Origin: Herbaspirillum sp. SJZ106
GTDB lineage: Bacteria > Pseudomonadota > Gammaproteobacteria > Burkholderiales > Burkholderiaceae_D
NCBI RefSeq assembly: GCF_006715495.1
Contig: NZ_VFNI01000004.1
Span: forward strand, 315,013 to 379,012
Direction: 5' to 3'
DNA: 64,000 bases
The notes beneath the pieces are model-generated. The model saw nothing but the letters and a program-made list of their open reading frames with translations. It was not told the DNA's origin and ran no database searches. Shown here piece after piece: positions 29,377 through 38,984 of this stretch (the stretch's first letter is position 1; the number at the start of each line of letters is the position of its first letter). Position numbers and translations under genes: made by a program.

Positions 29377-31656
29377 ATGACTACTGATTCCCATCCTTCC
29401 GCCATTGCCAGCTTGCCCGAACGCTGGAAAGCGGAAACCGCAGCCCGCCTGGCCGCCAACGAAAAGGTCGTGGCCTGGCTGGAGTTGGATCTCGACACGC
29501 AATTGCAATTCAGGTCTTCGCTGGTGCTTGCCACCGAAACCCGCTTGCTGGCCAACACGCCTGAAGGCACCGTCTGGCAGGAGTGGGCTTACCGTCCCGA
29601 ACTTTCCCTGAAACATGCCGACCATGCCGGCGTCGGCACGCTGGAGTTGTGCGATGCCCATGGCCGCCTGGCCGCCTGGCGCTATACGCTGGCGCAGAAT
29701 CCGCAGGCGCTGCGCCTGATCAAGCTGTTCGAGCAGCAGCGCGACTTGGCGGCATCCGGCGTGGCGCCGGAAGAAGAGGGCGGCGACATCTGCCCGCAGT
29801 GCAAGGCGCCCATTCCGGAGGGGCAGGAAAGCTGTGCCATCTGCCCCGAGGTCAAGGAGGCGCCGCCGTCGACCTGGGCGCTGTTTCGCCTGTCGCGCTT
29901 CGCCAAGCCCTACAAGGGCTCGCTGCTGCTGGGTTTCCTGCTGACGCTGGCTTCCACCGCCGCCACGCTGGTGCCGCCTTACATGACCATGCCGCTGATG
30001 GACAATGTGCTGATCCCGTTCCAGAACGGCGCGCCGATCGATACCCATCTGGCCATGCTGTACCTGTCCGGCCTGTTGGGCGCGGCCTTGCTGGCCTGGG
30101 GGCTGGGCTGGGCGCGCACCTATATCCTGGCGCTGGTGTCCGAGCGCATCGGCGCCGACCTGCGCACCACCACCTACGAGCACCTGCTGCGCCTGTCGCA
30201 GGAGTATTTCGGCGGCAAGCGCACCGGCGACCTGATGGCGCGCATCGGCTCCGAGACCGACCGCATCTGCGTGTTCCTCTCGCTGCACCTGCTTGATTTC
30301 GCCATCGATGTGCTGATGATCATCATGACGGCGGCCATCCTGATCTCGATCAATCCGTGGCTGGCGCTGGTGACCTTGCTGCCGCTGCCGTTCATTGCCT
30401 GGATGATCCACGTGGTGCGCGATCGCCTGCGCCACGGTTTCGAAAAGATCGACCGCATCTGGTCGGAGGTGACCAATGTGCTGGCCGACACCATTCCCGG
30501 CATCCGGGTGGTCAAGGCCTTTGCGCAGGAAAAGCGCGAAGTGGCGCGTTTCCGCGAGGCCAACCGCCACAACCTGGTGGTCAACGACCGCGTCAACAAG
30601 ATCTGGTCGCTGTTTACCCCGACAGTGACTTTCCTGACCGAAGTCGGCTTGCTGGTGGTGTGGGTGTTCGGCATCTGGCAGGTGTCGAACAACCAGATCA
30701 CGGTGGGCGTGCTGACCGCCTTCCTGGCTTATATCAGCCGCTTCTATACCCGGCTGGATTCGATGAGCCGCATCGTGTCGGTGACGCAGAAGGCGGCCGC
30801 CGGCGCCAAGCGCATCTTCGATATCCTCGACCACGTTTCCAGCGTGCCGGAGCCGGCCAACCCGGTCCACCTGGCGAACGTGAAGGGCGCCATCGAGGTG
30901 CGCAACATCGGTTTTCGCTATGGCAACCGCGCGGTGATCCGCAACATGAGCCTGTCCATCGCGCCGGGCGAGATGATCGGCCTGGTCGGCCACAGCGGCT
31001 CGGGCAAGTCGACCATGGTCAACCTGATCTGCCGTTTCTACGATGTGTCGGAAGGCGCGATCCGCATCGACGGCGTCGACATTCGCTCGCTGCCGATCTC
31101 GGAATATCGCCGCAACATCGGCCTGGTGCTGCAGGAGCCGTTCCTGTTCTTCGGCACCATCGCCGAGAACATCGCCTACGGCAAGCCGGACGCCACGCGC
31201 GAAGAGATCGTCGCCGCCGCCCGCGCGGCGCATGCGCATGAATTCATCCTGCGCCTGCCGCAGGGCTACGACTCGCTGGTGGGCGAACGCGGCCAGGCCT
31301 TGTCGGGCGGCGAGCGCCAGCGCATCTCGATCGCGCGCGCGCTGCTGATCGACCCGCGCATCCTGATCCTGGATGAGGCGACCTCGTCGGTCGACACCAC
31401 CACCGAGAAGGAAATCCAGAAAGCGCTGGACAACCTGGTACAGGGCCGCACTACGATCGCCATCGCCCACCGCCTGTCGACGCTGCGCAAGGCGGACCGC
31501 CTGGTGGTGCTGGACCGCGGCCAGGTGGTGGAAGTCGGCAATCATGAGGAATTGATGGCGCGCGAAGGCCATTATTACAAGCTGTACCAGGCGCAGGCGC
31601 GCAATCCCGAGGGTGAAGCGGAAGTCTCGGTGAGCCAGGCAGAGGGAGGAGAATGA
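29377..31656 (+). CDS. Cyanophycin-associated exporter-type ABC transporter with N-terminal extension
   Basis: 759 aa, permease and ATPase fused, with about 160 extra residues in front. The extension (about 20-125) has a beta-rich pattern suggestive of a PH-like fold ([32 protein letters not shown]), followed by a zinc ribbon with Cys139, Cys142, Cys153 and Cys156 ([18 protein letters not shown]). A six-helix type IV exporter domain covers about 180-475, then the ATPase domain with Walker [10 protein letters not shown], signature [15 protein letters not shown] and Walker [13 protein letters not shown]. Such MsbA-like proteins flip or export substrates as dimers. This extended form recurs beside cphA genes and, as I recall, is labelled cyanophycin metabolism-associated in reference annotation; its substrate is unknown. 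Its stop overlaps the DUF1854 start by 4 bp. Confidence 0.86.
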   Translation: MTTDSHPSAIASLPERWKAETAARLAANEKVVAWLELDLDTQLQFRSSLVLATETRLLANTPEGTVWQEWAYRPELSLKHADHAGVGTLELCDAHGRLAAWRYTLAQNPQALRLIKLFEQQRDLAASGVAPEEEGGDICPQCKAPIPEGQESCAICPEVKEAPPSTWALFRLSRFAKPYKGSLLLGFLLTLASTAATLVPPYMTMPLMDNVLIPFQNGAPIDTHLAMLYLSGLLGAALLAWGLGWARTYILALVSERIGADLRTTTYEHLLRLSQEYFGGKRTGDLMARIGSETDRICVFLSLHLLDFAIDVLMIIMTAAILISINPWLALVTLLPLPFIAWMIHVVRDRLRHGFEKIDRIWSEVTNVLADTIPGIRVVKAFAQEKREVARFREANRHNLVVNDRVNKIWSLFTPTVTFLTEVGLLVVWVFGIWQVSNNQITVGVLTAFLAYISRFYTRLDSMSRIVSVTQKAAAGAKRIFDILDHVSSVPEPANPVHLANVKGAIEVRNIGFRYGNRAVIRNMSLSIAPGEMIGLVGHSGSGKSTMVNLICRFYDVSEGAIRIDGVDIRSLPISEYRRNIGLVLQEPFLFFGTIAENIAYGKPDATREEIVAAARAAHAHEFILRLPQGYDSLVGERGQALSGGERQRISIARALLIDPRILILDEATSSVDTTTEKEIQKALDNLVQGRTTIAIAHRLSTLRKADRLVVLDRGQVVEVGNHEELMAREGHYYKLYQAQARNPEGEAEVSVSQAEGGE

Positions 31657-32156
31657 GCATGACCGCGATCCCAACCGCAATTGAGGCGCCGCCGGCATCG
31701 ATCGCCTTGCGCCGCAACAGCTTCGGCCGGCTGGTTTTCATCGGCGCCGACGGCATTGAGAGCGAGAATGTGATCCCGGTGCGGGCGTTCCCGATCGGGG
31801 CGCCGGACTATGGCATTTCCATCGTCAGCAGCGATGGCCACGAGCTGGCCTGGATCGAGCGGCTGGAACAGGTCGGCGCGGAAGTGCGCGCCCTGATCGA
31901 AGAGGAATTGGCCAGCCGCGAGTTCATGCCGGAGATCTTGCGCATCGTCGGCGTTTCCACCTACGCCACCCCCAGCGACTGGACGGTGGAGACCAGTCGC
32001 GGCGTCACGACGTTTACCTTGAAGGGCGAGGAAGACATCCGGCGCCTGCCGCAGTCGGCCTTGCTGATTGCCGACAGCCACAGCATCCAGTTCCTGGTGC
32101 GCGACCTGAAGGCGCTGGACAAGCACAGCCGCAAGATCCTGGATCGCTTCCTCTGA
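31653..32156 (+). CDS. DUF1854 protein associated with cyanophycin genes
   Basis: 167 aa, soluble, no signal peptide or membrane helix. Characteristic stretches are RNSFGRLVFIGADGIESENV, VRAFPIGAPDYGISIVSSDG, and RRLPQSALLIADSHSIQFLV followed by DLKALDKHSRKILDRFL at the C-terminus. This is the DUF1854 family, which tends to be found with the ABC transporter above in cyanophycin-producing bacteria. The ATG lies within the transporter stop (ATGA), so the two are translated together and probably act together. Function unknown; a regulatory or substrate-handling partner of the transporter is a guess. Confidence 0.82.
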   Translation: MSMTAIPTAIEAPPASIALRRNSFGRLVFIGADGIESENVIPVRAFPIGAPDYGISIVSSDGHELAWIERLEQVGAEVRALIEEELASREFMPEILRIVGVSTYATPSDWTVETSRGVTTFTLKGEEDIRRLPQSALLIADSHSIQFLVRDLKALDKHSRKILDRFL

Positions 32157-32192
32157 TCCGGGCGCCAGCGGTCGGGGGTTGAACGGGCCGGG

Positions 32193-32939
32193 TCAGAACT
32201 GCTCGTCCGGCCGCAGATAGCGCCATTGCCCGGTGGGCAGCTCGCCCAGCTTGACGCCGCCGATGCGCACGCGCTTCAGGCCGATCACCTTCAGCCCGAC
32301 CATGTCGCACATGCGGCGGATCTGGCGCTTCTTGCCTTCGCGCAGGACGAAGCGCAACTGGTCTTCGTTCTGCCATTCCACCTTGGCCGGCTTGAGCGGC
32401 TTGCCATCCATGATCAGGCCGTGGTTCAGCCGTTTGAGGTCATGCTCGGGCAGCTTGCCGGGGCGCATGTACTTCACGCGCACCAGGTATTCCTTGTCGA
32501 CCGCGGAATCCTCGCCGATCAGGTGTTTGGCAATGCGTCCATCCTGGGTCAGCACCAGCAGGCCCACCGAATCGATGTCCAGGCGTCCGGCCGGCACCAG
32601 GCTGCGCAATTGCTTCGGATGGAACTGCATCTCGGCCGTGTCTTCCTTCCAGCGCGATTCGGCATTGACCAGCACTACCGCCGGCTTGTAGCCGTCCTCG
32701 GCCTGGCCGCTGACATAGCCCATGGGTTTGTTGATCAGGATGGTCACGCGCTGGGACTGTTCGGCGCTGGCCTGGCGTTCCACGGTGACTTTCTGGTGCG
32801 GCAGCACCTTGCTGCCGAGCACCGACACCACCACGCCGTCCACGCGCACCCAGCCTTTTTCTATCCATTCGTCGGCTTCGCGGCGTGAGCACAGGCCGAG
32901 TTCGGACATGCGTTTGGAGAGGCGGACGGGTTCGGTCAT
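32193..32939 (-). CDS. RsuA/RluB/E/F-family pseudouridine synthase, RluF-like
   Basis: 248 aa from the ATG at 32939 (MTEPVRLSKRMSELGLCSRR). An N-terminal S4 RNA-binding domain (about 5-60; LCSRREADEWIEKGWVRVDG) is followed by the catalytic domain with the nucleophilic aspartate in PAGRLDIDSVGLLVLT, the Tyr-containing KEYLVRVK strand, and the GKKRQIRRMCDMVGLKVIGL motif. The domain order and QIRRMCD motif resemble RluF, which modifies U2604 of 23S rRNA in E. coli, but RsuA, RluB and RluE share the fold, so the exact target is not certain. It lies downstream of glnD on the same strand, 113 bp away. Confidence 0.88.
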   Translation of the reverse strand: MTEPVRLSKRMSELGLCSRREADEWIEKGWVRVDGVVVSVLGSKVLPHQKVTVERQASAEQSQRVTILINKPMGYVSGQAEDGYKPAVVLVNAESRWKEDTAEMQFHPKQLRSLVPAGRLDIDSVGLLVLTQDGRIAKHLIGEDSAVDKEYLVRVKYMRPGKLPEHDLKRLNHGLIMDGKPLKPAKVEWQNEDQLRFVLREGKKRQIRRMCDMVGLKVIGLKRVRIGGVKLGELPTGQWRYLRPDEQF

Positions 32940-33052
32940 GAGGGGGCCTTGCAAATGCGTAAAGAGATGCCGGCGGGCGGCGAGGGTGAGATTGTACGGC
33001 TTTGGCGGCCGGCGCGCCAAGGCTGGGCGCCGGCCGATGATCGTGGGGCGGA

Positions 33053-35698
33053 TCAGATGCGCAGGGTCTTGAGCAGTTCGGTTTCCAGCATGATCTGGTT
33101 GCGCGGCTGGTTCAGCCCCGGGCCGTCGATCAGGAACACGTCTTCTACCCGTTCGCCCAGGGTCATCACCTTGGCGGTGTGCAGGTTGATCTTGTACTTG
33201 GCCAGCACGTTGGAGATCGAGTACAGCAGCCCGGCCCGGTCGTTGGCCGAGACCGACAGCAGGTAGTATTGCCCGCGCTCGTCGGGGCGCAGGTCGACCG
33301 CCGGGTTGATCGGGAAGGTGCGCGACAGCCGCGACAGGCGCGCCTTCGACGGCGCCGGCAGCGGCGCGTCCGACTTCAGCAGTTCACTCAGCTCATGCTC
33401 GATCAGGTTGATGATGTCGCGATAGTTCTTGGCGAATACCGGCGCATTGATCAGGAAGGCGTCCAGCGCGTAGTTGCTCTGGGTGGTGTGGATCTTGGCG
33501 TCGAAGATGCTGAAGTTCTTCTGGTCGAAATAGCTGCAGATGCGGGCGAACAGGTCGGGGCGGTCGGGCGTGTAGACGGCGACCTGCACGCCTTCGCCGA
33601 TGGGCGCCAGGCGGCAGCGCACCAGCGGCACGTCGGTGTCGATCTTGTCGTAGAAGCAGCGGGTTTGCCAGGCGATGTCGGAGGCGTCGTGGCGCAGGAA
33701 GTAGGCCACATCCAACTGTTGCCAGAACTTCTCGTGGGCGTCGGCCGGCAGGCCGTACAGGCGCAGCGTCTTGATCGCTTCCTGCTGGGTGTTCTTCAGT
33801 TCGCGGTCGGCCGAGGGCGCTTCGCCGCCCAGCACGCGCAGCGTCATGCGGTACAGGTCTTCCAGCAGCTTGCCTTTCCAGGCGTTCCATACCTTGGGGC
33901 TGGTGCCGCGGATGTCGGCCACGGTCAGCAGGTAGAGCGCGGTCAGGTGGCGCTCGTCCTTGACCAGCTGGGCGAATTGCGAAATCACGTCGGGGTCCGA
34001 CAGGTCCTGTTTCTGCGCCACCTGCGACATGGTCAGGTGCTGCTCGACCAGGAACACGATCAGTTCGGTGTTTTCCTCGGAAATGCCGTGCTGCTCGCAG
34101 AACTGGCGGGCGTCGGCCATGCCCAGCTTGGAGTGGTCGCCGCCGCGGCCCTTGGCGATGTCATGGAACAGCGCCGCCACGTACAGCACCCAGGGTTGGG
34201 CGAAGTTGGCGATCAGCTGGCTGCAGAAGGGGTATTCGTGGGCGTGTTCGCTCATGGTGAAGCGGCGCACGTTGCGCACCACCATCAGGATGTGCTGGTC
34301 CACCGTGTAGACGTGGAACAGGTCGTGCTGCATCTGGCCGATGATGTGGCGGAAGTTGGGCAAGTAACGCCCCAGCACGCTGGTGGCGTTCATGCGGCGC
34401 AGCGCGTGCATGATGCCGCGCTTGCCCTGGATGATCTGCATGAAGAGCCGGTGGTTTTCCGGGTTGCTGCGAAAGGCGTTGTCGATCTTGAAGCGGGCGT
34501 GCCACAGCGCGCGCAGGGTGCGCGCCGACATGTCCTTGAGTTCCGGATGCTCGGCCAGCACCAGGAATACTTCCAGCATGGCCGAGGGGGTTTCTTCGAA
34601 CACGTCCGCATGCGCGATGTCGAGGAAGCCGTTGACCTCGTTGAAGCGGTCGTTGATGCGCTTGGGCACGACCTGCTGCGGGAACAGGTGGGCCTCGATG
34701 TTTTGCAGCAGGATGGTGTTGAGCTGGGTTACCGCCTTGGCGGCCCAGTAGTAGCGCTGCATCAGGTATTCGCTGGCGCGGCGGGTGTCGGTGGTCTTGA
34801 AGCCGAAGCTTTCGGCAATCGGCGTCTGGATGTCGAACACCAGGCGGTCTTCGCGGCGGTTGGTATAGATGTGCAGTCGGATGCGGATGTCCTTGAAGGC
34901 GCGCTCCTTCTGGCGCAGCTGGCGCGCTTCGGTGGCCGTCAGCATGCCGTGCTCGGCCAGCTTGGCCCAGGAGTCGCCCAGTCCGGCCGCCTTGGCCACC
35001 CACAGGATCACCTGCAGGTCGCGCAGGCCGCCGGGGCTTTCCTTGCAGTTGGGCTCCAGGCTGTAGGGAGTATCTTCGTACTTGACGTGGCGCTGGCGCA
35101 TTTCCAGCGTCTTGGCCTGAAAAAATGCCAACGGATCGAGCGCGGCCTGGTAGCGCTCCTGCAGTTGCCTGAACAGCTTGCGGCTGCCGGTGACCAGGCG
35201 CGCTTCCAGCAGGCTGGTCTGCACCGTAATGTCGGCGGCCGACTCGTTCATGCATTCATCGATGGTGCGGATGCTATGGCCGATTTCCAGGCCGATATCC
35301 CAGAACAGTTGCACCAGCGATTCCAGTTTCTCCTTTTCCGCGCCTTCAGCCGTCCTGGCCAGCAGGATCAGCACGTCCACATCCGAATGCGGGAACAGTT
35401 CGCCGCGGCCGTAGCCGCCGACCGCCACCAGGGCGGCGTCGGCAGGCATCCCCAGTTCGGTCCAGGCCTGCGTGAGCGCTTTGTCGACATTGCGGCGCAA
35501 CTGGCTCAGCAGTTGTTCCGTCTTGTGATTGGACTGGAAGGCATCGATCGCTTGCTGGCGTGCGGCCTTGAGCTGTTTTTTGAGCGTGACGGCGAGTGTC
35601 GGCATCGGCTTGGTGTTGTGGTTGGCGGAGGGGTGTCCGCTTGCTGGCGGCCTGTTGGCCGCATCCCCATGCGGCCCGCTTTCCTTAGCAGGTTTCAT
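33053..35698 (-). CDS. glnD: Bifunctional PII uridylyltransferase/uridylyl-removing enzyme
   Basis: 881 aa. Senses glutamine and adds or removes UMP on PII proteins, so setting nitrogen assimilation. The nucleotidyltransferase motif [17 protein letters not shown] is at 94-110; the HD hydrolase domain has [18 protein letters not shown]; two C-terminal ACT domains end the protein ([20 protein letters not shown] and [20 protein letters not shown]). The start at 35698 follows GCGAGGTATT, a fair Shine-Dalgarno; a start 31 codons later (35605) is also possible. map lies upstream on the same strand, a conserved map-glnD pair, with a 16-bp inverted repeat in the gap. Confidence 0.96.
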   Translation of the reverse strand: MKPAKESGPHGDAANRPPASGHPSANHNTKPMPTLAVTLKKQLKAARQQAIDAFQSNHKTEQLLSQLRRNVDKALTQAWTELGMPADAALVAVGGYGRGELFPHSDVDVLILLARTAEGAEKEKLESLVQLFWDIGLEIGHSIRTIDECMNESAADITVQTSLLEARLVTGSRKLFRQLQERYQAALDPLAFFQAKTLEMRQRHVKYEDTPYSLEPNCKESPGGLRDLQVILWVAKAAGLGDSWAKLAEHGMLTATEARQLRQKERAFKDIRIRLHIYTNRREDRLVFDIQTPIAESFGFKTTDTRRASEYLMQRYYWAAKAVTQLNTILLQNIEAHLFPQQVVPKRINDRFNEVNGFLDIAHADVFEETPSAMLEVFLVLAEHPELKDMSARTLRALWHARFKIDNAFRSNPENHRLFMQIIQGKRGIMHALRRMNATSVLGRYLPNFRHIIGQMQHDLFHVYTVDQHILMVVRNVRRFTMSEHAHEYPFCSQLIANFAQPWVLYVAALFHDIAKGRGGDHSKLGMADARQFCEQHGISEENTELIVFLVEQHLTMSQVAQKQDLSDPDVISQFAQLVKDERHLTALYLLTVADIRGTSPKVWNAWKGKLLEDLYRMTLRVLGGEAPSADRELKNTQQEAIKTLRLYGLPADAHEKFWQQLDVAYFLRHDASDIAWQTRCFYDKIDTDVPLVRCRLAPIGEGVQVAVYTPDRPDLFARICSYFDQKNFSIFDAKIHTTQSNYALDAFLINAPVFAKNYRDIINLIEHELSELLKSDAPLPAPSKARLSRLSRTFPINPAVDLRPDERGQYYLLSVSANDRAGLLYSISNVLAKYKINLHTAKVMTLGERVEDVFLIDGPGLNQPRNQIMLETELLKTLRI

Positions 35699-35750
35699 GC
35701 CGAATACCTCGCAGGCGCGCGAAATGCCGCGGTTGATCCTGAAACGCTGC

Positions 35751-35796
35751 GGCGGAAATGACGATGGCCAGTCGGTCGCTCATCGTCATTTCCGCC
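35751..35796. repeat. 16-bp inverted repeat between map and glnD
   Basis: GGCGGAAATGACGATG (35751-35766) is exactly complementary to 35781-35796, with a 14-nt loop. On the minus strand no T-run follows, so it is not a simple terminator; it would form a stable hairpin in the map-glnD mRNA. Confidence 0.65.
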
Positions 35797-35823
35797 AGCG
35801 GGGGGAGCAGGTTGGGAATGGGT

Positions 35824-36648
35824 TCAGGCGGGCGCCGTTGCCAGGTTCTGGATGAAGGCGGGCGGCGCCGGCATGCCGGGCGAAACCGTCAGCACTTCAA
35901 AACCGGTCTCGGTGACCAGCACCGTATGTTCCCATTGCGCCGACAGGCTGCGATCCTTGGTCTTGATGGTCCAGCCGTCGCCCATTTCGCGGATTTCGCG
36001 GCGGCCGGCGTTGATCATCGGTTCGACGGTGAAAATCATGCCGGCCTGCAACTTTTCCAGGGTGCCGGGGCGGCCGTAGTGCAGCACTTGCGGCTCTTCG
36101 TGGAATACCTTGCCGATGCCGTGGCCGCAGAATTCGCGCACCACGCTGTAGCCGGCTTTTTCGGCATGCTGCTGGATGACGTGGCCGATGTCGCCCAGGT
36201 GCGCGCCCGGCTTGATCTTGGAAATGCCCAGCCACATGCATTCATAGGTGATGTCGGTCAGGCGGCGCGCCAGGATGGACGGTTCGCCCAGGTAGAACAT
36301 GCGGCTGGTGTCGCCGTGGTAACCGTTCTTGATGACCGTGATGTCGATGTTGAGCACGTCGCCGTTCTTCATCACCTTGTCGCCCGGGATGCCGTGGCAG
36401 ATCACGTCGTTCAGCGAGGTGCAGATGGCCTTGGGGTAGGGCGTGTAGCCGGGCGGGCAATAGTTGAGCGGGGCCGGGATGGTGCCTTGCACATTTGTCA
36501 TGTATTCGTGGCAAAGGCGGTCGATCTCGCCGGTGGTCACGCCGGGTTTCACGAAAGGGGCGATGTAGTCCAGCACTTCGGCGGCCAGGCGGCCGGCCAC
36601 GCGCATGCCTTCGATGTCTTCAGCGGTCTTGATGGTGATGTTGCCCAT
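35824..36648 (-). CDS. map: Methionine aminopeptidase, type I
   Basis: 274 aa. Removes N-terminal methionine from nascent proteins. The five metal ligands are in the expected places: Asp in VLNIDITVIKNGYHGDTSR (two Asp), His in CGHGIGKVFHEEP, Glu in IFTVEPMINAG and Glu in SAQWEHTVLVTETG; the substrate-binding His is in SLNDVICHGIPG. Divergent from rpsB, a very conserved arrangement, and first gene of the map-glnD unit. Confidence 0.96.
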   Translation of the reverse strand: MGNITIKTAEDIEGMRVAGRLAAEVLDYIAPFVKPGVTTGEIDRLCHEYMTNVQGTIPAPLNYCPPGYTPYPKAICTSLNDVICHGIPGDKVMKNGDVLNIDITVIKNGYHGDTSRMFYLGEPSILARRLTDITYECMWLGISKIKPGAHLGDIGHVIQQHAEKAGYSVVREFCGHGIGKVFHEEPQVLHYGRPGTLEKLQAGMIFTVEPMINAGRREIREMGDGWTIKTKDRSLSAQWEHTVLVTETGFEVLTVSPGMPAPPAFIQNLATAPA

Positions 36649-36744
36649 GTCGTATCGTAATTCGCAGGAAAATCGTCAAACAGGAATTATAGTCGAGAGG
36701 CTGCCGGCGCGCCGGGAGGCTGGTATGCCATGTTGAAGTGATGC

Positions 36745-36773
36745 TTGAATAAAATGGCGTAGTTAAGTACAAT
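36745..36773 (+). promoter_or_regulatory. rpsB promoter
   Basis: TTGAAT (36745-36750), 17-bp spacer, TACAAT (36768-36773), each box one base off consensus. Transcription should start near 36780, leaving a leader of about 157 nt before rpsB. Confidence 0.72.
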
Positions 36774-36781
36774 CTCGGGCT

Positions 36782-36797
36782 AACCTGAAATCAGGTT
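36782..36797 (+). promoter_or_regulatory. Hairpin at the 5' end of the rpsB leader
   Basis: AACCTGA / TCAGGTT with two intervening A residues, predicted to sit at the very start of the transcript. S2 is known to repress its own operon through the mRNA leader; this may protect the 5' end or be part of that element. Confidence 0.4.
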
Positions 36798-36936
36798 GGA
36801 GGGCAATGTGGTTGGCGCAAGCCGCATGTTGTCTTAATGAAATGTATTTTTGAAACGCGAATCCGTTCGCCAAAGGGTGTCTGGCTGCATGAGCCGGATG
36901 ACCGAGCGGATTCCAGACCTAACCCTGGAGAAATTC

Positions 36937-37680
36937 ATGTCCGTTACCATGCGCGAAATGCTGGAAGCCGGTGTCCACTTCGGCCACCAAACCCGCTTCT
37001 GGAACCCCAAGATGGCCCCGTTCATTTTCGGTCATCGCAACAAGATTCACATCGTCAACCTGGAAAAGACCCTGGGCATGTACCAGGAGGCGCAGAAGTA
37101 CGTGCGTCAACTGTCGGCCAATCGCGGCACCATCCTGTTTGTCGGCACCAAGCGCCAGGCGCGCGAAATCCTGGCCGCCGAAGCGCAACGCGCCGGCGTG
37201 CCTTACGTCGACCAGCGCTGGCTGGGCGGCATGCTGACCAACTTCAAGACCATCAAGACCTCGATCAAGCGCCTGAAGGACATGGAAGCCGCCATCGAAG
37301 ACGGTTCGGTCGAGAAGCTGTCGAAGAAGGAAGCGCTGCTGTTCAGCCGCGAAAAGGAAAAGCTGGAAAAGTCCATCGGCGGCATCAAGGATATGGGCGG
37401 CATCCCTGACGCGATCTTCGTGATCGACGTCGGTTACCACAAGGGCGCCATCACCGAAGCCGCCAAGCTGGGCATCCCGGTCATCGGCGTGGTCGATACC
37501 AACCACTCGCCCGAAGGCGTGACCTACGTCATCCCGGGCAACGACGACTCCGCCAAGGCGATCGCGCTGTACGCCCGCGGCGTGGCTGACGCCGTGCTGG
37601 AAGGCCGTGCCAATGCCGTCAACGAAGTGGTCGAAGCCGTCAAGGGCGACGAGTTCGTCGAGGTCAGCGAACAGGCGTAA
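36937..37680 (+). CDS. rpsB: 30S ribosomal protein S2
   Basis: 247 aa from the ATG at 36937, preceded by CTGGAG at good spacing; the longer open frame upstream is not family-like. Typical S2 blocks: [79 protein letters not shown] and [18 protein letters not shown]2 binds late to the 30S subunit near the platform. It is followed by tsf, the conserved pair. Confidence 0.98.
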   Translation: MSVTMREMLEAGVHFGHQTRFWNPKMAPFIFGHRNKIHIVNLEKTLGMYQEAQKYVRQLSANRGTILFVGTKRQAREILAAEAQRAGVPYVDQRWLGGMLTNFKTIKTSIKRLKDMEAAIEDGSVEKLSKKEALLFSREKEKLEKSIGGIKDMGGIPDAIFVIDVGYHKGAITEAAKLGIPVIGVVDTNHSPEGVTYVIPGNDDSAKAIALYARGVADAVLEGRANAVNEVVEAVKGDEFVEVSEQA

Positions 37681-37703
37681 TTCCGCTTTCGCTGGTGCAG
37701 TAC

Positions 37704-37745
37704 AAAAAGGGGTGACAGCGATACGCGCAGTGGCCCCTTTTTTTT
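37704..37745 (+). terminator. rpsB-tsf intercistronic attenuator
   Basis: AAAAAGGGG (37704-37712) pairs with CCCCTTTTT (37734-37742) around a 21-nt loop, and the T-run continues to 37745. A partial terminator between rpsB and tsf is known from E. coli; this fits that role. Confidence 0.8.
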
Positions 37746-37820
37746 GAGTCGATTTTTGAGCTAATGTTGGATCAAGGCGCGTTGCCCCAGGCGGCGCGCC
37801 ATCAAGTCAGGAGAAATAGT

Positions 37821-38708
37821 ATGGCGGCAATTACCGCAGCACTGGTAGGCGAACTGCGCGCAAAGACCGATGCGCCGATGATGGAATGCAAGAAGGCGCT
37901 GACCGAGGCCGACGGCGATCTGGTCAAGGCTGAAGAGATCCTGCGCGTCAAGCTGGGCAGCAAGGCATCCAAGGCTTCCTCGCGCATCACCGCCGAAGGC
38001 GTGGTTGCGACCTACATCAACGGCAATGTCGGCGCCCTGATCGAAGTCAACTGCGAAACCGACTTCGTGACCAAGAACGAAGAATTCATCGGCCTGGCCG
38101 AAGCTGCCGCCAAGCTGGTCGCCGAGCAGAACCCGGCCGACGTGGCCGCCCTGGGCGCCTGCAAGCTGCCTGACGGCAAGACCCTGGAAGAACTGCGCAC
38201 CGAACTGATCGGCCGCATCGGCGAAAACATGTCGTTCCGCCGCTTCCAGCGTTTCGAGTCGGCTGCCAAGCTGGTGTCCTACCTGCACGGCACCCGTATC
38301 GGCGTGGTCGTCGAGTTCGACGGCGCCGACGTGCAAGTCGGCAAGGATGTGGCAATGCACATCGCCGCCATGAAGCCGGTGGCCTTGTCGTCCGAGCAAG
38401 TGCCGGCCGACCTGATCGAGAAGGAGCGTTCGGTTGCCTCCCTGAAGGCGGCCGAATCCGGCAAGCCGGCCGACATCGTCGCCAAGATGGTCGAAGGTTC
38501 GGTGCAAAAGTACCTGAAGGAAGTGTCGCTGTTCAACCAGGCTTTCGTGAAGAACGACAAGCAAAGCGTCGAGCAGATGCTCAAGGCCGCGAACTCCACC
38601 GTGAAATCCTTTGTGATGTACGTGGTGGGCGAAGGCATCGAGAAGAAGCAGGACGATTTCGCTGCCGAAGTGGCAGCGCAAGTGGCTGCGGCGAAACAAG
38701 CCCAGTAA
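37821..38708 (+). CDS. tsf: Elongation factor Ts
   Basis: 295 aa from the ATG at 37821, preceded by CAGGAGAAATAG. Exchanges GDP for GTP on EF-Tu. The UBA-like N-terminal domain has [20 protein letters not shown]; the core has [20 protein letters not shown] and the EF-Tu-contacting [13 protein letters not shown]. The C-terminal region shows the usual second repeat. A classical terminator follows the gene. Confidence 0.98.
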   Translation: MAAITAALVGELRAKTDAPMMECKKALTEADGDLVKAEEILRVKLGSKASKASSRITAEGVVATYINGNVGALIEVNCETDFVTKNEEFIGLAEAAAKLVAEQNPADVAALGACKLPDGKTLEELRTELIGRIGENMSFRRFQRFESAAKLVSYLHGTRIGVVVEFDGADVQVGKDVAMHIAAMKPVALSSEQVPADLIEKERSVASLKAAESGKPADIVAKMVEGSVQKYLKEVSLFNQAFVKNDKQSVEQMLKAANSTVKSFVMYVVGEGIEKKQDDFAAEVAAQVAAAKQAQ

Positions 38709-38724
38709 GCGTTGTAAAAGAAAG

Positions 38725-38747
38725 CGGGCCGAGAGGCCCGTTTTTTT
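38725..38747 (+). terminator. Intrinsic terminator after tsf
   Basis: CGGGCC-GAGA-GGCCCG stem-loop (38725-38740) followed by seven T residues (38741-38747). Ends the rpsB-tsf unit. Confidence 0.93.
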
Positions 38748-38984
38748 AAGCCCGGCCGGAACTTTTGAGGTGGGCGGCATCTATTGTCATGGCCTTGGCT
38801 GAACCGTATGGGGCAGCAGCGGCGATAGGTGTTAATCGGTTGTTGCGGGAACAATGGCGCAGCAGTACAGGCATGCAAGTGTCCGCATTTTTTCGCGACG
38901 GGAACGCGCCATCCCGTCCAGGCGAAAAAGGGCGGGCCAATCAACAAGCAATAATTCAAATCGGATAGAACACGGAGCCCTGCA

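Larger units (their letters stand above)
36649..36936. other. map/rpsB divergent region
   Basis: 288 bp holding the promoters of both units and the rpsB leader. The rpsB promoter and a leader hairpin are listed separately. In the leftward direction no strong promoter stands out. Confidence 0.6.

Noticed and set aside
38748..38984. Small gene between tsf and pyrH
   Set aside because: The available frames give no family-like protein and lack ribosome-binding sites; it is treated as promoter/leader sequence of pyrH.
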